In this document: in pieces, positions 8,941 to 16,288 of the stretch | Position numbering within the stretch: the stretch's first letter is position 1 | Layout of the letters: each line of letters opens with the position of its first letter | Origin: WHSV01 sp050694055 | GTDB taxonomy: Bacteria; Actinomycetota; CADDZG01; WHSQ01 | Reading direction: 5' to 3' | NCBI GenBank assembly: GCA_050694055.1 | Contig: JBOGWX010000118.1 | Coordinates: 1-21,040, forward strand | DNA: 21,040 nucleotides | The notes under the pieces: model-generated | Told to the model about the DNA's origin: nothing | What the model saw: only the letters and a program-made list of their open reading frames with translations | Database searches by the model: none | Made by a program: the position numbers and the translations under genes

Positions 8941-9450
8941 GTGAAAGCCTTCATCAAGCTGGACAAGATGAGCAAGACCAAGGGCTTCCGCGTGCTTCTC
9001 GGAACGTCGGCGCTGGGGCTGGGTGCCACCGGGACCGCGTTGGCCACTGCCGGCGACTCCGCCGAGCCCGCCTCCCTCGAGACCGAGGAGCGAGTGTCCG
9101 CGGATACGGGGCTCGACCTGGAAGGCGGAGGCGTGTCGGTCGCATCCGACGACGAGATCCTCAGCGATCTCCTCGACGACGAGGCGCACAGCGCGGACTC
9201 ACCCGATTCACCCGCAAGCGCGGACTCACCCGATTCACCCGAGAGCCCGGAGTCGCCGGCCAGCCCGGTCTCGCCCGCGTCGCCGGCGAGTACCGACAGC
9301 CCGGACAGCCCGGAGTCGCCTGCGTCGCCGGCGAGTCCCGACAGCCCCGCGTCTCCGGTGAGCCCGGCGTCGCCTGCAAGCCCCGACTCGCCCGACAGCC
9401 CGGGCAGCCCCGACTCACCCGCGAGTCCGGAGTCGCCGGACTCGCCCTAA
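8941..9450 (+). CDS. Secreted Ser-Pro-rich repeat protein
   Basis: A 169-residue protein starting at GTG 8941, with GGAAGGGAGGG upstream; an internal ATG at 8968 is a weaker alternative. Residues 1–37 form a signal peptide (basic start, then VLLGTSALGLGATGTALATAG), with likely cleavage near 36–38. Residues 39–83 are acidic and end in DEILSDLLDDEAHSA. Residues 84–169 are almost entirely Ser-Pro-X tripeptides with X = Asp, Ala, Glu or Val, resembling a stiff, extended, possibly glycosylated stalk. There is no LPXTG, lipobox or C-terminal membrane helix, so it should be released or held non-covalently. It diverges from the ECF sigma gene and is a plausible target of it. Function unknown. Reading frames shifted by one base give collagen-like Gly-X-Y patterns, but only this frame has a start signal and signal peptide. 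Confidence 0.8.
   Translation: MKAFIKLDKMSKTKGFRVLLGTSALGLGATGTALATAGDSAEPASLETEERVSADTGLDLEGGGVSVASDDEILSDLLDDEAHSADSPDSPASADSPDSPESPESPASPVSPASPASTDSPDSPESPASPASPDSPASPVSPASPASPDSPDSPGSPDSPASPESPDSP
9190..9447 (+). repeat. Ser-Pro tripeptide repeat array with higher-order units
   Basis: Nine-base Ser-Pro-X codon units run through the 3' half of the Ser-Pro protein gene. Two identical 25-base copies at 9190–9214 and 9217–9241 have a 27-base period. A 21-residue block (ESPASPVSPASPAS followed by a variable residue and DSPDSP) recurs 30 residues later, from 9250 and from 9340. Those two blocks are nearly the same in protein but clearly diverged in DNA, switching between AGC and TCN serine codons. 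Confidence 0.85.
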
Positions 9451-9472
9451 CCGGGCTGCACGGCGACCGCCC

Positions 9473-10807
9473 ATGACCTCCGCGACCGAGACGTCCACGA
9501 TTCTGCCTGATCCCGTGCTGGAGCGGGCCGGTGGCCTCTTCGAGCGGGCGGGCAGGGACGCGGTGGCCGGGTTTATCGAGAGCAGGGGCTGGCGCGTCGG
9601 ACTCGTCAAACCCGTGCAGGCCCTCTATCGACCGACTCAGTCGTGCCTCGTCCGCTACAACGTGCGCGCTCACGACGCGCAGGATCATCTCCGCGTGGTG
9701 AGCGTGTGCGCCGAAACCAGCGCCGAGCCGAAGTCGACGCACGCAGTAGACGATGCTTGGGATCGAAACTATGACTTTCCGGGCCCCATCGAGCTTCGTG
9801 ATGATCTTCTGATCTGGCGATTTCCCTACGACCCTGGGCTGCGAGGATTGCAGATCGCCGCGTGCGGCAAGGAGATGCGAAGAGCCCTCGCGCGGGAGGG
9901 ACATACGCCTCTAGGGGTGTCATCCCAACCGATCTCCTATCGGCCTCGTCGCCGTGCGCTCTTTCGGTACACCGCGCTTTATGGGTCGCGCGCTCCGGTA
10001 AGGCGGGCCACCTTCTACGCCAAGGTGATGCGCACGACCCGGGCCCGTGACGTCATGGCTCTGGCCGACCGGCTGACGTCGCGACGCGGTTTACTACGAA
10101 GGCCACGACCCATACCGTCGCTGGCACTCCCGCGCTTGTCGGCGGGACGAAACATCGTGCTGTTCGATCCCGTTGGCGGAACTGCTTTGCAGGATCTTCT
10201 TCTCCACCACCGGTCCTTGCCACGTCCCGAACGAATCGTCGATCTTATGGACGATATCTCGAGGCTGACGCCCCGAGACTTCAGTGTCCGGAGTCATCGC
10301 CATCGCCGTTCGGTCGCCGAGACCTCCAGCACGGCCGGCGAGCTTCTCTATCGCATCGTCCCCCATTGCTCGCCTCAGATCGAGTTCGTGTTGAACGGAA
10401 TCGCAAGAGCATCGCAGCAGGACTCAGTCCCTCGAGGAGTGGTGCACGGAGACCTTTACGCAGCTCAGGTGTTCGTAGAGGATGACTTCTCGTTGAGCCT
10501 GATCGATCTCGATGACTTCGGAATCGGTGATCCTGCGCTGGACGCCGCCAACTTCTGCGCTCACCTGCTGGCACTCGCTTTGAGCAAGCCGGATGCCAAG
10601 AGCCGTTTGCTCGCCTACCGGACTCTCGCAAGAGAGACATTCATGACCCGCCTGGAGCTTTCTCCGCATGATCTCGACTGGCGCGAGTCATTCGTGATGC
10701 TGCAACTCGCTACGGGCCCGTTTCGAACACTGAGGCCGGACTGGCCCCGGAGGGTGGCGCAGTTCCTCGAGGTGGCCCACCGCCTCGCAACCTCCCGCGC
10801 CGACTGA
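9473..10807 (+). CDS. APH-family phosphotransferase-like protein (aminoglycoside phosphotransferase fold)
   Basis: A 444-residue protein whose C-terminal half carries the small-molecule kinase signature. The catalytic loop is GVVHGDLYAAQVFV (H325, D327) and the metal-binding segment SLIDLDDFGIGDPALDAANF (D345). In the catalytic loop the usual Asn (HGDLHxxN) is replaced by Gln (Q332). A Y-x-x-Q form of this loop occurs in some APH-like subfamilies as I remember them, so activity is not excluded. The N-terminal half has YRPTQSCLVRYNVR, which could form the ATP-binding strands, and ends a duplicated region around 160–185 (YRPRRRALFRYTALY). There is no signal peptide, so it is cytoplasmic. The start is ATG 9473, only 22 bases after the Ser-Pro gene, suggesting cotranscription. 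The substrate is unknown, and nothing here indicates antibiotic resistance. Confidence 0.78.
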   Translation: MTSATETSTILPDPVLERAGGLFERAGRDAVAGFIESRGWRVGLVKPVQALYRPTQSCLVRYNVRAHDAQDHLRVVSVCAETSAEPKSTHAVDDAWDRNYDFPGPIELRDDLLIWRFPYDPGLRGLQIAACGKEMRRALAREGHTPLGVSSQPISYRPRRRALFRYTALYGSRAPVRRATFYAKVMRTTRARDVMALADRLTSRRGLLRRPRPIPSLALPRLSAGRNIVLFDPVGGTALQDLLLHHRSLPRPERIVDLMDDISRLTPRDFSVRSHRHRRSVAETSSTAGELLYRIVPHCSPQIEFVLNGIARASQQDSVPRGVVHGDLYAAQVFVEDDFSLSLIDLDDFGIGDPALDAANFCAHLLALALSKPDAKSRLLAYRTLARETFMTRLELSPHDLDWRESFVMLQLATGPFRTLRPDWPRRVAQFLEVAHRLATSRAD

Positions 10808-10809
10808 CA

Positions 10810-10842
10810 GTCGTCGGGCACGGCATAGCCGAACCGAACGAC
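10810..10842 (+). terminator. Imperfect nested hairpin after the APH-like gene
   Basis: Five bases after the start of the APH-like stop codon, GTCGT (10810–10814) pairs with ACGAC (10838–10842). CGG then pairs with CCG past a bulged A, and an inner perfect stem CGGC-ATA-GCCG lies at 10821–10831. There is no U-tract, so termination is possible but not proven; high-GC actinobacteria often have such hairpins without U runs. The position between the accessory cassette and ndk favours a boundary element. Confidence 0.4.
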
Positions 10843-10864
10843 CGCGGGCCTCGAAGAGCGGTAA

Positions 10865-10896
10865 TTGTTCGTGCACATACGCTGGGCTGCTACCGT
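10865..10896 (+). promoter_or_regulatory. Weak candidate promoter for ndk
   Basis: TTGTTC at 10865–10870 is followed by TACCGT at 10891–10896, which fits the actinobacterial TANNNT -10 pattern, but the 20-base spacing is long. It lies between the terminator-like hairpin and the ndk ribosome binding site, where a promoter is expected. Confidence 0.25.
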
Positions 10897-10924
10897 CTCA
10901 GCGACAGAAATTCAGGAGGTAGGC

Positions 10925-11332
10925 GTGTCCGAATCCCAACAAACGTTCGTGATGGTGAAACCCGACGGTGTGCACCGCGGTCTCGTCGGTGAGGTGATCG
11001 GTCGAATCGAGGCCAAGGGCTACGTAATTCGCGAGCTGAAGCTCTTTGTCATCGATACGGAGCTCGCCGAGGAGCACTACGGGGAGCACCGGGAGAAACC
11101 GTTCTTCGGCGAACTGGTGAGCTTCATCACTTCGGGACCCGTGGTGGCCATGGTCGTCGAGGGCACCGACGCGGTCGTCGGGATGCGCCAGATCATGGGG
11201 GCGACCAATCCGCTGGAGGCGGCCACAGGCTCGATCAGAGGCGACTTCGCCACGCTTATCGGCGAGAACATCGTTCACGGCTCCGACTCGCTCGAGTCCG
11301 CAGATCGCGAAATCAAGCTGTTTTTCGGCTAG
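10925..11332 (+). CDS. ndk: Nucleoside diphosphate kinase
   Basis: This enzyme transfers the terminal phosphate of ATP to other (d)NDPs through a phospho-His intermediate, balancing nucleotide pools. The 135-residue length is normal. Seen are the N-terminal strand TFVMVKPDGVHRGLVGEVI, the GATNPLEAATGSIRGDFA segment with nucleotide-binding residues, and the active-site NIVHGSDS with H118. The GTG start at 10925 is set by AGGAGGT at 10914–10920; the frame is open further upstream to 10865, but that extension adds no conserved sequence. It follows the accessory cassette and precedes mreB by 72 bases. Confidence 0.97.
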   Translation: MSESQQTFVMVKPDGVHRGLVGEVIGRIEAKGYVIRELKLFVIDTELAEEHYGEHREKPFFGELVSFITSGPVVAMVVEGTDAVVGMRQIMGATNPLEAATGSIRGDFATLIGENIVHGSDSLESADREIKLFFG

Positions 11333-11350
11333 TCTGCGGAACGGGCATCA

Positions 11351-11375
11351 GTGACCGGGTGGGTGTGCAGGTCAC
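11351..11375 (+). other. Inverted repeat upstream of mreB
   Basis: GTGACC (11351–11356) and GGTCAC (11370–11375) form a perfect 6-base inverted repeat separated by 13 bases, in the ndk–mreB gap and 30 bases before the mreB start. It could be an operator half-site pair or an RNA hairpin; it may also be chance. Confidence 0.3.
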
Positions 11376-11404
11376 GACCGAGAACACAGACTTCAGGAGT
11401 AGAG

Positions 11405-12436
11405 ATGGATAACTTGTTCCAGGTGATCGGCCGCGACATGGCGGTCGACTTGGGCACGGCCAACACCCTTGTATACGTGCGCGGCCGGGGCATCGTATTG
11501 AACGAGCCTTCGGTGGTCGCCATCAACACCAAGACGGGGGCCATCCTTGCGGTCGGATCCGAGGCCAAGCAGATGATCGGCCGGACGCCGGCGCACATCG
11601 TGGCCATCCGTCCCCTCAAGGACGGCGTCATCGCCGACTTCGACGTCACGGAGAAGATGCTGCGTTACTTCATTCAGAAGGTTCACCGGCGCAGCTTCCT
11701 TGCCAAGCCTCGCTGCGTGGTTTGCGTTCCTTCCGGTATCACCGGTGTCGAGCAGCGCGCGGTCGAAGAAGCAACCATCTCGGCGGGCGCGCGCAGCGCG
11801 TTCATCATCGAAGAGCCCATGGCGGCCGCGATCGGCGCGGGCCTTCCCGTGCATGAGCCGACGGGAAACATGATCGTCGACATCGGTGGTGGAACCACCG
11901 AGGTCGCCGTTGTCTCTCTTGGTGGAATCGTGACCAGCCAGTCGATTCGCATCGGCGGGGACGAACTGGACGAGGCGATCATCAACTACGTCAAGAAGGA
12001 GTACTCGCTGATGTTGGGCGAGCGCACCTCCGAAGAGATCAAGATGGCCATCGCCTCGGCGTTTCCGATGCCCGAGGAAACGAACGCCGAGATCCGCGGC
12101 CGGGATCTGGTAACGGGTTTGCCCAAGACGATCGTCATCTCCGCCGAGGAGATCCGGCGCGCGATCGAGGAGCCGGTGAACCAGATCGTCGACGCGGTGA
12201 AGAACACGCTCGACAAGTGTCCGCCCGAGCTGGCCGCAGACATCATGGACAAAGGGATCGTGCTGGCCGGGGGCGGTTCCCTGCTCAAGGGCCTGGACGA
12301 ACGACTCAAGCACGAGACGGGCATGCCCATCCACATCGCCGAGGACCCGCTGTTCGCGGTCGCAGTGGGGTCTGGGAAGTGCCTCGAGGAGTTCGAATCG
12401 CTCAAGCGGGTGCTGATCTCCTCGACCCGCCACTGA
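11405..12436 (+). CDS. mreB: Rod-shape-determining protein MreB (actin homologue)
   Basis: MreB polymerises on the inner face of the membrane and directs lateral cell-wall synthesis with MreC, MreD, RodA and PBP2. The 343-residue protein has phosphate-1 loop DLGTANTLVYV, phosphate-2 loop DIGGGTTEVAVVSLGG, the connecting region EEPMAAAIGAGLPV and adenosine motif LAGGGSLLKGLDERL, all intact. The ATG at 11405 is chosen because AGGAG lies five bases before it and the protein then begins MDNLFQVIGRDMAVDLG. The frame stays open to 11351, but that extension (MTGWVCRSRP...) is not MreB-like and would run through the inverted repeat. MreB should travel in helical or circumferential filaments in a rod-shaped cell. 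Confidence 0.97.
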   Translation: MDNLFQVIGRDMAVDLGTANTLVYVRGRGIVLNEPSVVAINTKTGAILAVGSEAKQMIGRTPAHIVAIRPLKDGVIADFDVTEKMLRYFIQKVHRRSFLAKPRCVVCVPSGITGVEQRAVEEATISAGARSAFIIEEPMAAAIGAGLPVHEPTGNMIVDIGGGTTEVAVVSLGGIVTSQSIRIGGDELDEAIINYVKKEYSLMLGERTSEEIKMAIASAFPMPEETNAEIRGRDLVTGLPKTIVISAEEIRRAIEEPVNQIVDAVKNTLDKCPPELAADIMDKGIVLAGGGSLLKGLDERLKHETGMPIHIAEDPLFAVAVGSGKCLEEFESLKRVLISSTRH

Positions 12437-12656
12437 CCGGCGAAGCGGCGGCCGCGGCCCCCGCAGCACGAAGGAGGTCGCGAAAAAGACTCGTGAGAGG
12501 GATGTTTTCCCTGCTGAGAGGGGTCCTGGGCCCGCAAAGCGGCGGGGCGGGCTACCATGTCAGCACGCAGGGCGGTCCCGAATCGTGGGTTCGTGAAAGC
12601 TCGCCCGGACCGCTCCCAAAGGTTTTTGCGCTATCGCAAAGAGGTCTTGACAACCC
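12437..12656 (+). other. mreB–mreC spacer with orphan ribosome binding site and SD hairpin
   Basis: This 220-base gap is unusually long for an operon whose later junctions all overlap. It holds a strong AAGGAGGT at 12471–12478 with no start codon at normal distance (nearest in-frame use is GTG 12493, 14 bases on). It also has a GC-rich inverted repeat GCCCGC/GCGGGC near 12532, and a hairpin just before mreC. No conserved small protein was recognised; the frame from GTG 12493 runs 89 codons into mreC and looks like noise. Confidence 0.5.
12623..12642 (+). promoter_or_regulatory. Hairpin overlapping the mreC Shine-Dalgarno
   Basis: TTTGCG (12625–12630), loop CTAT, CGCAAA (12635–12640) is a perfect 6-base stem. 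It extends by a T·G wobble and a T-A pair to 12623/12642. The 3' arm overlaps AAAGAGGT (12638–12645), the only ribosome binding site candidate for the mreC ATG at 12657. Folding would partly sequester it. Confidence 0.5.
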
Positions 12657-13517
12657 ATGTACCGGAAGCCCGGCCGGGGCCGGTTCTTGCTGCTCTTGTT
12701 TCTGGCCCTGTCCATCATCGTCATTACGATTGACTACCGCGCCGGTTCCGGGGGCATCTTGAGGACGGCGAAGGAGTGGTCCGTTGCCGTGGTTGCCCCG
12801 GTCCAGCGTGGTTTCACAACCGTCGTCCGCCCCGTGGGCAACTTCTTCGCGTCCATCGGCGAGCTCGGCGACCTCCGTGACGAGAATCGGCGACTCAAGG
12901 ACGAGAACGAGCAACTCGCATCCGAGAACACTCAGGCCGACGAGGTCCTCGAGGAGAACGAGCGCATGGCCGACCTGCTCGAGCTCCAAGAGGCCTGGCC
13001 CGCCATGGACAGCGTGCCGGCGCGCGTCTATGCGAAGGATGCCGGCAACTACGGAGAGGGCGTCTACATCGACAAGGGCAGAGCCGACGGCATCCGAGCC
13101 AACCTGCCGGTCCTGTCGCCCGAGGGTCTGGTCGGCAAGACGCTGAGCGTCACCCAGAACGAAACCCTCGTTGTCCTTCTAGTGGATCCCAACTTCGGCG
13201 CCAACGTGCGCGTGAAGGACGGACGCGACACGGGCGTCGTGCGCGGACGCGGGAGCGCCAAACCGCTGTCGATGATCCTGATCGGGAAGAACTCGGACGT
13301 CGAGGTGGGCGATGAGGCCACGACGTCTGGGCTCGACGAGATCTATCCGCCTGCCATTCCCATCGGCGAAGTAGTGCGCGCCGAGGTTCAGGGTGGTCAG
13401 GCCTCTAAGTCCATTGACATCGAACCCTTCGTGGATACGACGAAGCTCGACTACGTGATGGTTCTCATGCCGGACGGCAAGAAGGTCGGAGGGCAACCGG
13501 TGGCGGGTGAGGACTGA
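12657..13517 (+). CDS. mreC: Rod-shape-determining protein MreC
   Basis: MreC is a bitopic membrane protein that links MreB to the periplasmic side of the elongasome and activates PBP2. Residues 10–27 are a transmembrane helix (FLLLLFLALSIIVITIDY). A coiled coil runs at about 66–111 (LRDENRRLKDENEQLASEN heptads). The rest forms the two beta-barrel lobes, with NYGEGVYIDKGRADGI and the Gly-Val-rich strands typical of the family. The 286-residue length is normal. ATG 12657 is the first start after an in-frame stop at 12648; its ribosome binding site is rather distant and sits in a hairpin. mreD begins on the next base after the stop. Confidence 0.94.
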   Translation: MYRKPGRGRFLLLLFLALSIIVITIDYRAGSGGILRTAKEWSVAVVAPVQRGFTTVVRPVGNFFASIGELGDLRDENRRLKDENEQLASENTQADEVLEENERMADLLELQEAWPAMDSVPARVYAKDAGNYGEGVYIDKGRADGIRANLPVLSPEGLVGKTLSVTQNETLVVLLVDPNFGANVRVKDGRDTGVVRGRGSAKPLSMILIGKNSDVEVGDEATTSGLDEIYPPAIPIGEVVRAEVQGGQASKSIDIEPFVDTTKLDYVMVLMPDGKKVGGQPVAGED

Positions 13518-14081
13518 GTGGCGGTGAGCGCCAGGAATTCCCGAGGTCTCGGCGGATGGTCCGAGCTGGGCGTAGGACGGGCGGCAGCGTTCGCAGGCAT
13601 GCTGCTTCTGGCCGTCGCGGTTCAGTCAACACTGCTCGCCCAGGCGACCGTCCTGGGGGTCATCCCTCAGCTTGCTCTGGTCCTCGTCGTCAGTCTCGCG
13701 TTCTTGGACGGGGAGCGAGTCGGGACCGTAGTCGGGTTCTTCGGAGGTCTGCTGATCGACACGCTGCTACCCGGGGCGATCATGGGCCTGACCGCACTGA
13801 TCTTCACCCTGATTGGCTACGCTGTGGGGCTCCTCCGCTACATGGCTCCACCCGACTCGGTCTGGACCCCGGTGCTGACGGTTGCCGGTGCCTCCGCCGT
13901 GGCCGAGCTGGGCTACGCAGCCCTTGCCATCATCATGGGTCAGCGCTGGGTCAGCTTTGACGAGACGATCAAGATCGCAGGACTCGTCGTGCTGTACAAC
14001 ACGCTGCTCACACCCTTCGTGTTCCCGTTGGTGAGGCGTGTGGCCGACAAGTTCCGGCCCGAGAAGGTGTACCGACTGTGA
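13518..14081 (+). CDS. mreD: Rod-shape-determining membrane protein MreD
   Basis: A 187-residue integral membrane protein of the elongasome. Hydrophobic segments at roughly 20–40, 43–60, 68–100, 112–135 and 150–170 give about five or six membrane helices. The segment GFFGGLLIDTLLPGAIMGLTALIFTLIGYAVG is the recognisable family core, with its acidic residue inside the membrane. Start is GTG immediately after the mreC stop (TGAGTG); a second in-frame GTG two codons on is an alternative. Its last bases overlap the GTG of the PBP2 gene (GTGA), so synthesis is tightly coupled. Assigned from topology, position and this core, since MreD sequences diverge strongly. Confidence 0.9.
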   Translation: MAVSARNSRGLGGWSELGVGRAAAFAGMLLLAVAVQSTLLAQATVLGVIPQLALVLVVSLAFLDGERVGTVVGFFGGLLIDTLLPGAIMGLTALIFTLIGYAVGLLRYMAPPDSVWTPVLTVAGASAVAELGYAALAIIMGQRWVSFDETIKIAGLVVLYNTLLTPFVFPLVRRVADKFRPEKVYRL

Positions 14082-16288
14082 GCAAGAGACCAAAGAAGAT
14101 AGGCACGCGCCCGGTCACGGGTCGAAGGAAGGCGCGCTCGAGCGCACCTTCCAGTGCAACCGCCGCGTCGAGCAAGTCGTTCGGACTCGACCGGATCAGG
14201 CTGCGTCTGCTGGTGTTCGGGGTCATGCTGATAGCCATTTTCGTGGCGCTGTTCACGAGACTCTGGTTTCTGCAAGTGCTGGCCGGCGACGAGTATCAGG
14301 CCCTCGCGCGAGAGAACCGCGTCCGGCGCGTCGACTCCGAACCGCCGCGCGGTCGTATCTTCGATCGCAACGGTGTCCTGCTGGTAGACAATCGTCCCAC
14401 GTCCAGCATCACGATCGACCGTCAACTGGTCGACGAGGAGGACATTCCAAGAGTTCTCAAGCGACTGTCGAGGCTGCTCGACGTCAAGGTCAAGGATCTC
14501 GAGGAGCGACTCAACGACGGAACCGTCTCGCCCTACAAACCCGTGCCGGTCGCCAACGACGTGACGGAAGCTCAGGCGACCAAGATCCTTACGTTCAAGG
14601 AACGGTTCCCGGGGGTCGATCTCGAGGAGCTGCAGATTCGCAAGTACCCCCAACGCGAGCTGCTCGCGCAGGTGCTCGGCTACCTGGGCGAGATCGATCC
14701 CGAAGAGTTGAAGTACGACCAGTTCAAGAAGGACTACAAGGCCGGCGACATCATCGGCAAGACCGGTATCGAGCGAACCTACGACGCGTTCCTACGGGGA
14801 GAACCGCGCATAGAGAATGTCGTCGTCAACGCGGACAACCAGGTGGTCGGAAACCGCGTCAAGCAGGTCGAGCAGGCCGGCAACGACCTCTATCTGTCGA
14901 TAGACATTCGGATTCAAGAGCTCGTCGAAAAGGCGCTGCGGGACGGCATCGAAGCGGCACGGGGAGGCGGGTACGCAGCCCCCGACGGGGGAGCGGTGAT
15001 CATGGAACCCGGCACCGGCGAGGTCCTGGCGATGGCCAGCTTCCCGACCTTCGATCCCTCGATTCTCGCCGACGGCATCACGCAGAAGGAGTTCGACAAA
15101 CTGGGCGCGAATACGGAGACGTCGCAGGATGATGCGATGACCAACCGGCCGATTCGCTCGATTCAGGCACCGGGCTCGACTTTCAAGCCCGTCACCGCGG
15201 GGGCCGCAATGTCGTTGGGCGTGATCGGTCCCTACGACTACCTCTCGTGCCCGGGAGCCGTCGTGTATCCGCCCGGCGGCGGACCGGGGAGTCAGTCGTT
15301 CTCGAACTGGACGTCTGCCGACTCGGGTGCCGTGGGAGTGACGAAGTCCCTGGAGATCTCTTGCAACACCTTCTACTACGAGCTCGGGTGGCGAATGGAA
15401 TCGCGCTGGGGTAGAGGACTGGCCACCGGCGACGATTCCGAGAGATTCCAGAAGTACCAACGGACTGCGGGTCTTGGGGACGCGACCGGAATCGACCTGG
15501 CGGGCGAGTCCGACGGCGTCGTGCCCGACTGGGCGTGGTGCAAAGAATACGAGGAGTTCGGTTTCTGCTCCGATGGCGCTGGAGGGCAGATCTGGTACCC
15601 CGGTTACACGGTGAACATGTCCATCGGGCAAGGCGAAGTTAAGGTCACGCCGCTGCAGATGGCAACGACCTACTCCGCGCTGCTCAATGGAGGCACCGTA
15701 TGGGAACCTCGCATCGGTTACGAGGTGCGCAAGCCTCCGGTTCAGGACCAGGACGAGCTCGAAGCCTCGCAGAGCGTCGAGCCGGATTCGACCACCGAGG
15801 ACTCGACCTTCGATCCGGCGGTCGAGGAATCGTCGGACGGCAAGAACGCCGGGGTCAAGACCACACAGATCGACCCGGAAGACTCCAAGATGATCAAGGA
15901 CATCAAGGCCAAGCGGGCGTCGAAGCTGCCGCTGGACGAAACCCAGTTGAGCGTGATTCGAGAAGGCCTCGAGGCAGTGGTGATGGGCACCCAGGGCACG
16001 GCCGTCGGGGCGTTCGCGGGCTTCCCACTGGAGCAGTTCCCCATCGGGGGTAAGACCGGTACGGCGCAGCGTGGTGAAACCGGCGAGAACGACTCGTGGT
16101 TCCTCTCTTACGGACCGACCGACGACCCCGGCTACGTCCTGGCGGTGTACGTCGAGCAGGCGGGCCACGGTGGGACGACCTCGGCCCCCATAGCGCGACA
16201 GATCTGGGAGGGCATTGCAAGACTCGAGGGCGTCGAGGGCGTGGACACGAGCACGGACGTGTCTCTGGCTTCGGATGGGTCCGGCTGA
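14078..16288 (+). CDS. mrdA: Penicillin-binding protein 2, elongation transpeptidase (class B)
   Basis: This enzyme crosslinks peptidoglycan made by RodA during lateral growth. After a basic cytoplasmic N-terminus (about 45 residues) comes one membrane helix at about 46–68 (LLVFGVMLIAIFVALFTRLWF). The pedestal follows with EPPRGRIFDRNG at about 87–98. The transpeptidase domain has SxxK at 367–370 (GSTFK), SxN at 428–430 (SCN) and KTG at 659–661 (GGKTGTAQ). A Ser/Thr/Asp/Glu-rich insert at about 550–605 sits between SxN and KTG. At 736 residues it is longer than E. coli PBP2. GTG 14078 overlaps the mreD stop, and its TGA shares an A with the rodA ATG (TGATG). Confidence 0.96.
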   Translation: MSKRPKKIGTRPVTGRRKARSSAPSSATAASSKSFGLDRIRLRLLVFGVMLIAIFVALFTRLWFLQVLAGDEYQALARENRVRRVDSEPPRGRIFDRNGVLLVDNRPTSSITIDRQLVDEEDIPRVLKRLSRLLDVKVKDLEERLNDGTVSPYKPVPVANDVTEAQATKILTFKERFPGVDLEELQIRKYPQRELLAQVLGYLGEIDPEELKYDQFKKDYKAGDIIGKTGIERTYDAFLRGEPRIENVVVNADNQVVGNRVKQVEQAGNDLYLSIDIRIQELVEKALRDGIEAARGGGYAAPDGGAVIMEPGTGEVLAMASFPTFDPSILADGITQKEFDKLGANTETSQDDAMTNRPIRSIQAPGSTFKPVTAGAAMSLGVIGPYDYLSCPGAVVYPPGGGPGSQSFSNWTSADSGAVGVTKSLEISCNTFYYELGWRMESRWGRGLATGDDSERFQKYQRTAGLGDATGIDLAGESDGVVPDWAWCKEYEEFGFCSDGAGGQIWYPGYTVNMSIGQGEVKVTPLQMATTYSALLNGGTVWEPRIGYEVRKPPVQDQDELEASQSVEPDSTTEDSTFDPAVEESSDGKNAGVKTTQIDPEDSKMIKDIKAKRASKLPLDETQLSVIREGLEAVVMGTQGTAVGAFAGFPLEQFPIGGKTGTAQRGETGENDSWFLSYGPTDDPGYVLAVYVEQAGHGGTTSAPIARQIWEGIARLEGVEGVDTSTDVSLASDGSG

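Noticed and set aside
8907..9476. A + strand frame with collagen-like Gly-X-Y repeats across the Ser-Pro gene
   Set aside because: The nine-base repeat yields tripeptide patterns in every frame. This one lacks a ribosome binding site and signal peptide, whereas the frame from 8941 has both.
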